A DNA stretch of 64,000 nucleotides, from assembly GCA_005281725.1 (NCBI GenBank), contig SSBO01000009.1:5278363-5342362 (forward strand), read 5' to 3'. This stretch comes from Wuchereria bancrofti. Lineage: Eukaryota > Nematoda > Chromadorea > Rhabditida > Onchocercidae. The position numbers and the translations under genes are program-made. Positions 36,140-48,200 of the stretch are shown piece by piece (within the stretch, counting starts at the first letter, position 1; each line of letters opens with the position of its first letter). Below the pieces are notes generated by a model, which ran no database searches, had not been told where the DNA came from, and saw only the letters and a list, made by a program, of their open reading frames with translations.

Positions 36140-38419
36140 ATGTCATTGTCGATGGATCAAGCACTTAATTTTTGCATTCGTGTTGCTGTTGCCACAGTCG
36201 CATCGATCGTTATCATGAAACTCGCAGTCAAATATATTGATCCCAACCACTCCATCAATAAAAATGCTAAAAAGAAGGTTAGCTTATTCAGTTAAGGAAT
36301 TCATCCAAAGATCGAGATTGGCTTTTAGATTGTTCATTTTTGTAACTGGATTTCAGGCTGCTCAAGTAATCAAAACATTAGGCTTAGATCCATCAATAGA
36401 GCTTAACGAATACGAATTACGTATAGCTACACAATTTGTCCACTGCGGTCAGGTTAGTTGCTTTAAGTTTCTCATTTAACTTGTGCTTTTTCATTTGAGT
36501 TTTATTCAAAGTAAACAGTAGTTGCATCCGTAAATGGTGTGATTCAACGAGTCAGTGGAATAAGTCTTGTAAAGTGGAATTTGTTCCTTTATTGTTGAAT
36601 TCCTTCTACAGAAATTCATGAAGAGATAGTTTAGGAAGAATATAATCAGGTATTGCTATGCTAAGCTGTGGAATTTTTCCGAGGATCTGGAATTTTCCCA
36701 ATGGAAATTTTTTTCGATGGCTTTGATGGTTATGTCTTGCACCCCGATACATATAAAATTGGATTTAGGGTGCTGATTGGTGCGATATTGGTGGTTGTGG
36801 CGCAGTTATTGAGGAAATTAATGATCGGATAATTATCCCACTAAAAATTCGCAATATTTACAAGAAACTCGCACTGTCATCGAATCTTCTTTCCCCACCT
36901 AAAGGTAATTCAATTAATGCCACTCTCAAACAATACATTATTGAGAGATTGAAAGGAAAGTAATTGGTTATTTCGTTGGTCGGAATCATATGTTTTCGAA
37001 CAAATGTTTCATAATTATTCAATAGTTTTCATGTTTTAAAAATTTTTGCGAATTCCGATGAATTCTAATACAACGTTAAGCAGTATTTCAGGAGTGCTTT
37101 TGTACGGTCCACCAGGTTGTGGTAAAACTTTACTTGCAAAAGTTATCGCACGTGCAGCGAATGCTCGTTTCATTAATTTGCAAGTGTCGTCATTGTGCGA
37201 TAAGTGGTATGGTGAATCACAGAAACTTGCTGATGCAGTTTTCTCTGTGGTATATGTTTTAAGTTTGATAAGTCATTTAAGTGATAAGTCACTCGAGGTT
37301 TTGGTTAAAACATGCTGTTTTAAAAATGTTTATTAAAGGTTGGAAGAATACTGAAAATGTGAGCCTATGTAATACCACTTTTTTTATTAATGAATAGGAA
37401 AACAGAAATGCATAACAGGTTTTTTAGTACTTTCCTTAGTAAATCTAATCAACCTTTTCAGGCACAGAAGTTCCAACCCACGATCATATTTATTGATGAG
37501 ATAGGTGAGCATAACAGTGAAAAATTTTTTCATCATTTTGAAAAATTGTTTTTACACACTTGGCCACTTTTACATTTTTCATGATTTCAGATTCATTTTT
37601 GAGAGATCGAAATACCCAAGACCACGAAGCCACTGCCATGATGAAGGCGCAGTTCATGTGCTTATGGGATGGTTTTGCTTCATCAGGTGAGCACGTAGTT
37701 TACTTGATATATATACCTTGTCTTCAATGCACGTATTCAAGTTTAAGAGATTCAAAATATGTGGTAATCGCTTTTTTAGACTGCTTTAAATTCTTTCAGA
37801 CGATGCAATTGTCGTACTCGGCGCAACTAATAGACCAAACGATGTTGACAGTGCAATCTTACGACGAATGCCTGCACGATTCTATGTTCCTCTACCAGTA
37901 AGCTTTGCCTCAGGAGACTATGCTTAAAGCAGAATTTTCCATGTCTTTATGCTTTTTGTCTCCAAGAATACTAGGTATGTCCGTAAGATTATATAATTAG
38001 CATGGTTTTTATACTGATTTTCACTAATTCCAGAGTTTAGAATCTCGCGCTGACATCTTAAAAGTTTTACTAAGGGACCAACCGGTTGTGCCGGAAATCA
38101 ATTTTGAAAGGATAGCAGAATACGCTACCGAACTAAGCGGATCTGACTTGAAGGAAGTGTGTCGATTGGCTGTTTTATCGCGAGTTAAGGATGCATTTAT
38201 CAAAGGAAAAGATTTGTACGTTTCGGTTTTTATACGTGTTCAACTTTCGGATATTTGATGCGTAAAGTGTCACTTTTATTTGATATAAGCTGTTTCTATT
38301 TTAGAAATAATGAAACGACGCGAATGATTCGTGAAAGTGACGTAATACAGTCAGTAATGAAATATAAACAGACGATACAGGTTTCCAGCACGATACCAGT
38401 TTTTGAGCCTCTTGACTAA
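36140..38419 (+). CDS. ATAD1: ATAD1/Msp1-type AAA ATPase, 353 aa
   Basis: Exons 36140-36277, 36357-36452, 36769-36904, 37092-37249, 37462-37504, 37591-37686, 37800-37897, 38034-38215, 38305-38419 (1062 nt; phases agree). ATAD1/Msp1 is a membrane-anchored AAA translocase that extracts mislocalised tail-anchored proteins from the outer mitochondrial membrane and peroxisomes. Seen: one N-terminal membrane segment (about residues 9-30, [20 protein letters not shown]), a linker with [10 protein letters not shown] (vertebrate KLSEYEMSIA), Walker A GPPGCGKT (129-136), the pore-loop-region motif [10 protein letters not shown], Walker B IIFIDEID (Glu189), sensor 1 GATNRP (230-235), and the arginine finger pair in LRRMP (244-245). 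The C-terminal AAA lid has [15 protein letters not shown]. Length fits the ~360-residue family. Convergent with primase subunit PRIM2 on the other strand. Confidence 0.93.
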
Positions 38420-39488
38420 CATGGACCTAGTTTTTCTGGAATTGCTGAAAGAACTTCGACAGCTGATCATAGGACACAGATCACATTTTCTATTATTTTT
38501 ATTTGCTTACTACGCAGTTCTGGATTTAATGTCATGTCTTTTAAACTTAAGAATGTATCAGTGTTGTCCTACTGTTATTGCTAGATGTCTTCCCATGGTG
38601 ATCCGCTTCAGTTGTGTCTCAGATCGGTTATCTTTTGATCATTTTGCAAGTTGTTTGTTTGTTTTTAAAATCTAGCTATATGAACGACCAGAATCTTGCC
38701 ATTCTTTATTTAAATTATTGTGTTAATTACTGTTCTTAGTCATTTTTCTGATATTAAACATTTGTCGGAGCTTGCAGTTTTCCTTTGTTTGTTGACATCA
38801 TTCAGCTGATAGGGTAATAAATTATACAGTATAAAGTCTCGGACTTTATGTTATACTTTGTTATATATTGTTTTGCTGTTCCATTTCTAACAATTACGAT
38901 ATGTTAAGAAGTCTTCATTGATACTGCTATATGTTATATTAGGCTCAGGCTTGTGAAGATTTTGATATTTACTGATTTCATGTTTAGATTTCTGAAAACC
39001 TGAAAATGAAGATTTGAAAATTACGAAATATATTCATTAGGTTTTTCTGAATTGTTACCCATTGTAAAGCAATTTATGTATTAATAGATTTATGTTGTCA
39101 TTATCCTATTTTATAATTGTGACAGCTAAACGCCTAAGTTTGCTAGCATTATAGTGCTTCAAAAGAATTCATTGAAGAGGTATAAATTATAACAGCACAT
39201 AAAAGTGGAAGAAACCAACACAGCAAAAGAAAATAAATTGGAGTCAAATTCGTTCCTTAAGTTCAGCAGTGTCGTTCGTTCATCACGGAAGTCTACGTTT
39301 TGATCAGATCTTCAATGTCGATGTCCGTCCCATGTTGCGTTGTGTCCCCCTGTAGTGCGCCCAGCGTGACCTTATGCTTCGGCTCCTCCTCCCTTGAACT
39401 AATCAGTAATCAGGAATCGTATGGGGTTTGTAAAATATAGGGATTCCTTCGAGTAATGTTAATGACTCAGATGTTCGGCAAAACAATT
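38420..39488. other. Convergent 3' intergenic interval (ATAD1 / PRIM2)
   Basis: About 1.07 kb between two convergent stop codons. An AATAAA match on the plus strand at 38816-38821 may end ATAD1 transcripts. A 90-codon ORF at 38403-38675 overlaps the ATAD1 stop in another frame and looks accidental. The stretch 39290-39400 is less AT-rich (for example GTCCCCCTGTAGTGCGCCCA near 39347) but non-coding as far as I can tell. Confidence 0.6.
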
Positions 39489-42400
39489 TCAAAAAATTGA
39501 GAAAACGGTCAGGAGTGATTGAATTCCTAAAACGTTATCAGGAATAGTAGACCTGCTCCGTTTTCCATCGTGCACCTGTCGCGACAATTCAAAATATTGA
39601 TTAGGATGAGTTATCACAGTACCCAAAGAATTCTCAGCCATTTTATGGGTAAATTCGAAATATCGCGTGCAAGCCTTATCATACTGGTTATTTTTTGACA
39701 ACAAAGTAATCTGAAAAATATAAATAAAGTCATCATTATTAGTGTCCCTTCTTGAACATCTCTCCTATCGATTCCTCATGTACTTATATATCGGGCTGGA
39801 TAGATGAGAATAAATAAAGCGGTAAGCTGTACTATAAAAACGTTGGATGAAAATTCTGAACACAGAAATGGTATTCCGTGAAAAAAATTTGGTTTAGAAA
39901 GTTTTGGTCTTTTTATTTACTAATTTCCGCTACTTAATAAATGCTGACTGTATAAGGCCAAATTCCCAGTATTGAGGTTTTCATATGATGCATAGAAAGC
40001 TAAAAATTCAGGCGACATTGGTTCTTCTCTTGACTATTTGATTGAAAAGCTCGTACCATGTTCTTTTATAACTAGTAAAATTGCTGAGCTTTCCAATAAT
40101 AGATAAGAGAACTCGAGTTGACAAAGCAGACACCAACAACGACAGAATGAAAAGAAATAAATATTCTGAATGGGAAACTCGACTACACAATCTATTTGCA
40201 GAAAAGGTGAAGAAAACTCTTAGATTTGGTAAAGGCAATCTGAAAGCTAAAATAGTCTGTGAGGTCAATCTCCCTATTAAATTTTTTCAAGCCTAAAGCA
40301 CATAGGAATATCTTAATCGCTCTCAGCTTTGTCAACAAATTTTCTTCAGGCGAGTCTATCCAATTTCCTCCAAAATTTCCAATTATTTTTGAGAAATAAA
40401 ACATCAAACTTACATGCTCAATTTGAGACTTAGGAAGACCCGAACTTTCCAAATTTTGAGCGAGTAACCGCAAATCGCTATGTCGATAAGGGCAACCTGA
40501 ATATATATAGGTAAATACATTCCAGATACGTCAGAATTTATTTGATAAAATATTTGGTAAAATAATTTAAAATCGAGGTTAAAATACGATGAACAAAAAA
40601 TTAATTTAGGTATTAAAAGAGAACTGAATTACATTTCCCTCCTTTTTAACTTACTGAGAACAGTGCTGAATGGTCTGAAATGAAAGGGGATACACCGTTA
40701 GCTAATAAGGATTATCTTGAAGTAGGAATGCCCAGATAATAAAATTACCATGGCAGTCTGCAGAAGAAGGACTAAAGTCCAGAATTATTTTTGCGCAAGG
40801 ATACGCCGAATAATCCGCATGCTTTCCTTCTTTACCATAATTATGACGAATATTGTATGCATATTGCTTATCAAACTAGAAATCAAGGAATCGATCACCC
40901 AAACATACCCACTGTATCTCATAAATAATTGTACACTTTTAAATAGACAACACGCTATCCAAAAATCCTTGTCCACTAAATTTTGGTAAAAAGAACTCCA
41001 AATTCTGGTTAGTAGATACATCAACTACGATTTTAATGCCAATAATAATGAATGGAATATTTCGTTTAAATTAGTAAAAGCTTAAAGTCGCATTAAGGTA
41101 TCAATGGATATTCTATTACATCTTAAAAAATGAATGACAAGATTAGTCTTGGCCAACCTTATCTGAATCCATTTTTTTAGTGAATTCACTTCTCCAGAAA
41201 TTCAGTGCATCTTCCAATGTCATACCAACCGCTTTTAAAAACAATCCATACTGCATTCGAGCTCCATGACGCAAATGATGATCTACCCTCAATCGATTAT
41301 GTATATTCCTCATACACAGTGGAAATGAAGATGCAGCAAGCTGAAACTTCTTTGAAATTACAATTTCTTTTCTTTTTTTTTCAAACTATTAGCTAAAAGA
41401 AATAAAAACACGTATAAAACTGACTTTCAAAATAAATCGTCGTCGATATTCCTCAGTGGTCATGGGAAGTTGCAACAAAGTTGCAATTCTAATTTATTTT
41501 CTAAATTATTTTCTGTTTCTATTTCCATATATAATGAAAATACAGATGTATACAGGTGTTCAATAGATAAATGCTTTGTACGGCACAATTCAGCTCAATC
41601 AGAGAAGATCCAAATACAAAGATATTTTTTAGGAACTTTCCACGAGTGACTATACAGAATGAGCATAATGGAAGCTATATGCTGAACATAAATGAAACAT
41701 ACAGAATCGACCATATCAGGTGTAACACGGGAAGCATCCAGTCCAATGTAATTTTTACCCACGTATGATCTGCTCGATAGTTTCTTCAAAAATGGCATCA
41801 ATCGGTCATTCTCCTCAATGTATACGATATTTCTACAAGCACGCTGAAAGATGACAAGCAAAAGCACATACATAAAACAACAGTGACTGAAATGATCATT
41901 TTTATAAAGCCATAAACTAAAATTTCAGCATTCAAGAATTTTGAGAACTTCACGATTATAAACTCTCTGTTGTCAATAAAATGGCTTCAACATAAAACCA
42001 AACTTAGTTGTACAAACAATGAGTGCTAACAGCCATAGCAGCAGCGATATTAAGACGAAGTCTTGTGCATAATATAACTTGGAGATCATCTTCAGAAACA
42101 AAGGCATAACCGAAAACCAATAAAACTCGACGTTTACGAACTAGGTCAAGTGCATCATCAAAGGGAACCTTCCAAAAATTTGTACTTGTAATCTGAAAAA
42201 TAAGGCATACATGTATTTATTGGAATATTGTAAACACCTTCCAATTTGATGATAACTTGTTTTTCTGTACTATTTGATACTTGTCCATGTCCATGCCGTC
42301 TTAGAAAAATCTGATAGTGAAACTTAATTACACTGTAAGTAATTGCAATTAATAAAAGCAGAATAACTATTAAATCTAATAATAATCTCAACCGACTCCA

Positions 42401-44171
42401 ATTCAATCTTCTTTGGACTAAGAAGAGCAACGTGATGTTCAACACTAATTTAGAATTCTCTGTTATTCTACACCTTTAATTATTCGTCTGTTTGCAAACC
42501 ACATAATTGTCCAAAATAAAAAACTTTCATTACCATGATTAGCAAAGTATGACGATACGGACGAGGAACTTATGTATCAAGCATATATTACATTTAAAAC
42601 TAGACTTTAAAGTATGTAGAGAAAATTTGGTTTTTAAAGCACGTAGAAAGTTTTATCAACAATGTAATCTGTATGTTGACATGCAGAAGAAATAAAAACT
42701 GCGGTGTAGTGAACATCCAGAAAATTCTTATAGTGATAATATCAATAATACCAATTAGAAATCTTATTTGATAAGGTACTTTATTTCTGATAAGGTGATA
42801 AGGTACTTGATAAGGTACTTGTCCAAGCCGTCATAGAAAAATTTACAGTGAAAGTTAATTACAACTGTAATTTCACTGTGCAAGGGCTCTAAATTGATAA
42901 CACCAATAATCTAACCAAATATGTATAAAATGAGATTATGACTGAAATGAGAGTGATAACACGTAGAGACAAGTTTACTAAGATATAAATAATATCTCAT
43001 ATTATGAAACTATGCAGAGGACGGCAAATATCAGCAAGTAGTTTGATTTTAATTCCAACATTAAGAGTTATTTTAAGATAAAAAGGGTGCACTGTTCATA
43101 ATAACCCTATGAAATCATCTAAAAGATTAACCTTGTTAAGCGGTATAAAACAAGCGTTCGAAAGGTTTTCTTTCAGGTTTTCTTTTTCAGCATCTGTCAC
43201 CAGTTCAGCATCAAAATTGTTAGCTTGTAGAAACTGAGTTACAACATCGCAGCTTTTTGAAACCTTGAACAGCATTTTTAAATATGTGCAATGAAATAAA
43301 CTGTGATATTCGATCAAAAAAAAAATAGTTTTTATTTACTTACGGAGCTAATTCCGGACCAAAACAATGTTTTGAGCATTCCTGCTCTCAATAAAAATTG
43401 TAAAAAACGTACAAGTTGGAAACGAAATTTAAACAAGTCCACTTCTTGCTGGATAAACCATTTAGTCTGTTCAGGAGTTTGACAAAATGCAAGTCGAAGG
43501 ATGAAATGAGATATAATATCACGCCTTCTCGCGTTTTCCAGTTCCTCCAATGGACAACAACCACATGCTATTGGCATTAGTTTCATCAATTGCTAAAAGA
43601 TAATAAATGATTCCCTAAGATGGAGTAAAATTTATTTATAATCAGCTGCACCAAATAGCATCACTAATTAAAAAATTTTCAAACGCCGTGTAGTTGCACA
43701 TTGCAAAAGCGTTTCATTATGCTCACAATGGTTACCAAATTATAAATAAATTACTATTGATAAGCTACAAAAGTCAAGTAGCAAAAATTAAATAATGCTA
43801 ACAACGATTTTTGCCAATAGCTGCTTACCTTCGCTAATTCATTGTTTATCGCTTCTGTTTCACGTGGAAAACGATCTTTCACTTGCTCGACAGCTTTCAA
43901 AACTTTCAGCCTGTTAAGTGCTAACTCTTGAAATTCAAGCAGTGTGATATCCTCCACTGGTGGCGCCAAATACATATGTAAATTTAAATCTTCCATCTTT
44001 TTCGGACCCTAAATTTGGATGGAGAGTTGTAATCCCGAAGGGTTTCGAAAAACTCATCATTATGACACTTCCGAAATTAATTTAAATAATCAAAATCACC
44101 CTGTGAATTGGCCCGCAAGCATTTCGAACCAAAAACTTCGGAATATTTCTCGGACTCCCTTCAAACTGCAT
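39489..44171 (-). CDS. PRIM2: DNA primase large subunit (PRIM2), 493 aa
   Basis: Minus-strand exons: 44171-44100, 44008-43829, 43592-43413, 43263-43132, 42192-42031, 41843-41703, 41340-41158, 40875-40749, 40496-40414, 39710-39489 (1482 nt). PRIM2 pairs with PRIM1 in the DNA polymerase alpha-primase complex that lays RNA-DNA primers. The N-terminal domain has [20 protein letters not shown] and [14 protein letters not shown], near identical to vertebrate [17 protein letters not shown]. The C-terminal Fe-S domain has all four cluster cysteines at about 298 (SFPLCMRN), 377 (YPCAKII), 394 (HGCPYRHSD) and 434 (KACTRYF). Their spacing is 79/17/40, against 80/17/40 in human. [20 protein letters not shown] is also diagnostic. 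The first exon [20 protein letters not shown] resembles the human start MEFSG and joins in phase, but it is the least certain part. Two in-phase donors compete at the end of exon 3. Expected to be nuclear. Confidence 0.92.
42277..42870 (-). repeat. Duplicated ~60-bp block and tandem units in a PRIM2 intron
   Basis: Inside the 939-bp intron between exons 4 and 5, a block reading ACTTGTCC...GCCGTC.TAGAAAAAT followed by AGTGAAA.TTAATTACA.CTGTAA occurs at about 42277-42340. It recurs, diverged, at about 42814-42870. The second copy is preceded by three to four units of TGATAAGGTACTT (about 42769-42820). Confidence 0.65.
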
Positions 44172-45287
44172 TTCCTCCAGTAACAATCTTTCGTCGTCTT
44201 TATAATTGCTTCCTACAATCAAAGATGTTCAAGAACGACGACAAACTTCCCTTAACAATGAAAAACTCCGAAAAAAAAAAAAAAAAAAAAAGAAAAAAAA
44301 AACTGTCATCACGATTTCTACGAAATCCGCAAGGTTCGAAAGAACAGACGTATATTTATAAAAAACGTGTTGGAGAATATGTAGGTATATGAAATGTGCA
44401 AGTTAAACATAAGACCTGAAGCTGAGTTCAAATACCTTTTCACACAACGGTTGAAGTTACTGCAAATTGGAAAAGCCTATCTTTCGCTTCATATATTTCC
44501 GCTCCATTTAAAGGTCCTGTATTTTTTCCGTAATGCTAAGATTCGCAAAATTCATTGTTACAAGTTTAATCCTTTCAGGGCTTCCCATATGCAAAGGATG
44601 AAGTGCTAAGTTGATGCAAAAGCAAGTATCGGATACCCCTGTCTACTCTCCCATATTTAAACTCGCATCACAAAGGATGCAGTAACTATTGTTCTGTAAT
44701 TTCAAAATAAACTAAAATTTAAAAAAAAAAAGTTGAAAATAACCACAAGTGTTAAGTGTTTCATTTTAAAGATATAACCAAGTAAGCAGGAAACAACTGT
44801 TTCACAATCTTTTATCATAGAAACAATGACTGAAAACGAGTAACAGTAGGTATCCCTTTACAAAGCAAACAATGCTTGAAATCAAATGTATCAAACATGA
44901 CTTTACCGAAACTGAACTATTCAAATGAGTAAACGTAAGACCAACTGATTATTTTTCTCCAAAGACATAAAAAATACTTATTGCTGTACAAGCATGCAGT
45001 TATCATAATTGATAAGAAAATCACTGAAATACTCTTTTTAACTTAAAAATACTACTAACCTTTCCTCACACTACAAATAATGAAATCAGTATAATAAAAG
45101 TGATTTGCAAAAGACGTCTATACTGACTATCAACAAAACATACCATTATTTTAAACAGCATTCTCGAGAAATTTGGAAATGTTACTGCATTTATACATAG
45201 TGAATGCAGCAAAAAATAAGCAACAGAAGCACCACAATAATAAATATCGAACTCGATGAAAACTGCCAATGCAGGAGAACGCATACC
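44172..45287. other. Interval between RBM25 and PRIM2
   Basis: 1.1 kb upstream of PRIM2 and downstream of RBM25 on the minus strand. It contains an interrupted poly-A tract at about 44272-44302 (plus strand), which is a pyrimidine run upstream of the PRIM2 start on the minus strand. A 94-codon plus ORF (44108-44392) is an artefact of this tract and the PRIM2 antisense. No other gene seen. Confidence 0.6.
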
Positions 45288-48200
45288 TTATGATTTCCTT
45301 GAAAGACCTAACTTCTTTGCTTCTGATTCATAGATTAACAATCTCCACATTTTCACAACGAACACTTCTGCCTCATCATCCAATACCTATAAAAATTAGC
45401 AGAAACATAACTAACTACCTCTAAGCATAACTGGAATACTTTCATTTGAAAAAGAAATCTAGTAAAGCAAAATACAACAGTGATAAACATGTGCTTAAAA
45501 GTATGCCAAGTAGTATGCTTACAGAACTAGTGGTTATCTTGCTTAAGTTAAGTTTTCCTAAAGAAAGTCAAATACCGTTCAAAACGTTACCATAGCGATG
45601 TCAGAAAGAATTTTCTGCGGATCGGTCTTCGATGTCACTTTTTCACAAACAAAATCAACCAATGAAGCTTCCTCCTCACCAATATAATCTGTTATTTTTT
45701 TCGAAACCCATGGCTTGACCTAAAAAAGAATGAAAGCTATACAAGTTGCACAGAAAAGTATTTTAGAGAAAATCACAATTTTATGGATCTTAACTTTCAA
45801 AATAATATTTACTCTTTGTTCAACGAGAGACTTGTCAACATAATTCCAATTGATTGGGAACGCAAATAAATCATTTTTGGCAGTTGGAATACGATCTATT
45901 AAATCCTTGATCATTTGTTTACGTTCTTCCGATGTCATAGCTTGAATACGATCCTAAACATAAGTTTATGAGTAAAGATGTAAGGTAAATGATGTGTAAC
46001 AAAATATATACAGTTAGTGAAAATTTATAGATTTCAATTTTATTTCTGTTACCTCTTCAGTTATTTCGAATGGTTTCAATTTCCTTTTCCGAAACGCTCC
46101 ATCTTCATCATTTTCTTCGAAACCGAATATTCCATTCAGATGTGAACTTGTTGACGGTCGTGCAGGCGTAATAACATCGGTACGCACAACGGCTGGACTT
46201 GCAAGCGATGATGACATTACAGAAGGTGATGCTACGCTCACTATTGGTGAATTCGCAACAGGAGTGTCTTCGGATGCTACTGAAAATAAATCCTTACTTC
46301 ATAGTATAAAAGACAACCTTATATATCTTTGAGAAAATTTTCTTATTCATTGACACTGTTTTTAAAGGAAAACTAAGAAGGAAACAAAAATTATTTCCAG
46401 TAAAACACGAATTTAATGTCAAATGATGAAACCAATATTAAGCATCTTCTACCAGCTTTCCAGCTACTGCGCTTTTCTAGCTTTTCCGATTTGAGAACTT
46501 CCTCAGCACTTCCATCACTTTCAGAATCGCTTTCGGATTCTTCACTCTCATCATCTTTTTCTGGTTCAGATGGCAACGGTCTCTGACCTAAAGGACGATG
46601 TGGATTTGGACTTCCAGAATCTGCTCGTAGTTTCCGCAACAGAGCTTCTTCCTAAATTTATTTAATCATTTCGAAGTTTTTTTACATAAGGAAAAACAGA
46701 CAATGAAACTTGGAAGAATCAAGCAACCTGTTCTTCATGTCGTTTCCTAGCTTCTTCATCCAGGTTTTCAACATTCGCATTTTCAGCCAAAATTTGTTTC
46801 TTAAGCTCTTCAATTTCTTGCTGCTCACGTTGCCGATCTTTAGCATCTGCTTCACGCTCACGCTCAAAATCGCGCCGGCGTTGAAATAGTGAAGAACTTC
46901 TGTAAATAAATGAATAAAACAGTTTAAAATGATCCAGGCACCTTTATCGGCCTGAGAATGTTATTTCCTTAAATGCCATAGCAAAAAAATAAGTAATTCA
47001 AATGGAAAGTCTCAATAAATGCATCATGATTTTTACTATTAGCCTCACTGCTTTATGGAGTATTTGACATACACCACTGAGAGCGTTTAACTTTAGTAAA
47101 TGAACAAACATTTGTTTCAGACAAATAAAAAACATAACCAAAATTCCTACTTAAAATAAAAATGATTACTTGTAATATTTCTGATCCATGCGTTCATCAT
47201 CATAATCTTCCAGGAAATGTTTCAATTTTTTTGCTTCTTTTTGCATATCACGCTTACGTTGTTTTTCTCGTTGCTCATCCCGCTCATATAATTTCGCTTG
47301 CCTTCTTTCACGAGCTTCCCATTTACGTAGCCTCTCAGCATAAGCTATTTCCTTTTCACGAATCTAAAAACATTCCCTCTACGTTTGAGTAATTATGAAA
47401 TTCCTGTGACAGAATAGCTTCTATCTTCGCGGCAGTTTTTACCACTTCATATCACTCTGAAAACTTTTTACCTCAAGGAGCTTGGATGAACACATTAGTG
47501 ATAAGGACTGATAAAGAAAAATTTTAATTTGAAATATGAAAACAAGTGTAACCTGTTTACGCAAAGCTCTTCTTTCCTTCTGTTCATCACTGTCTTCTGA
47601 ATCTCGATCCCTGAAAAAAATCAGTCGCAATAAAAGAATGAAGCAGTATCTACAAATACAATGCTAAAGCATAAACAAAAATACCTGCTGGGTGATTGAG
47701 ATCTGAATGCTTTTCGTGCATGACTTCCGGAACGGTTCGAAAAACTGCTATCCGAAGACGAACTACTACTACTTCGACTTGATGCACTACTTATGCTTGA
47801 CGAACGATAATGCGACCTAAATTCCTTTATATCATAACAATTTTGGATAAGAAATGAAAAAAGTACCGGAAAATTAAAAAGAAATGTAGAGCTTCCGTTC
47901 AACTGAAAACTATCTAATTTTTATTTTTCACTAATACGAGGAATATGAAGATATAATTTGTTTATACAGATACTGAACAAGGAATATGAGCACTCCACGC
48001 TTAATATTAAACAAGTTTAGATCAAACAATGCAAAAATTGTTTCAAATTAAAGAATAATGTAGAAAATATACTTTTTAACATCACTTCGTTCGCTATCAC
48101 TTCGAGATCTTTTCCGAGATTTATGTTTGCTTCGACTATCTGAATGAGAACGTGAACGTGCTCGATGTCGGCCGCTATATTTGTCATCGTCCTGAAAGTA

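Noticed and set aside
44108..44392. 94-codon plus ORF ending in a poly-Lys run
   Set aside because: Antisense to the first PRIM2 exon and driven by a poly-A tract.
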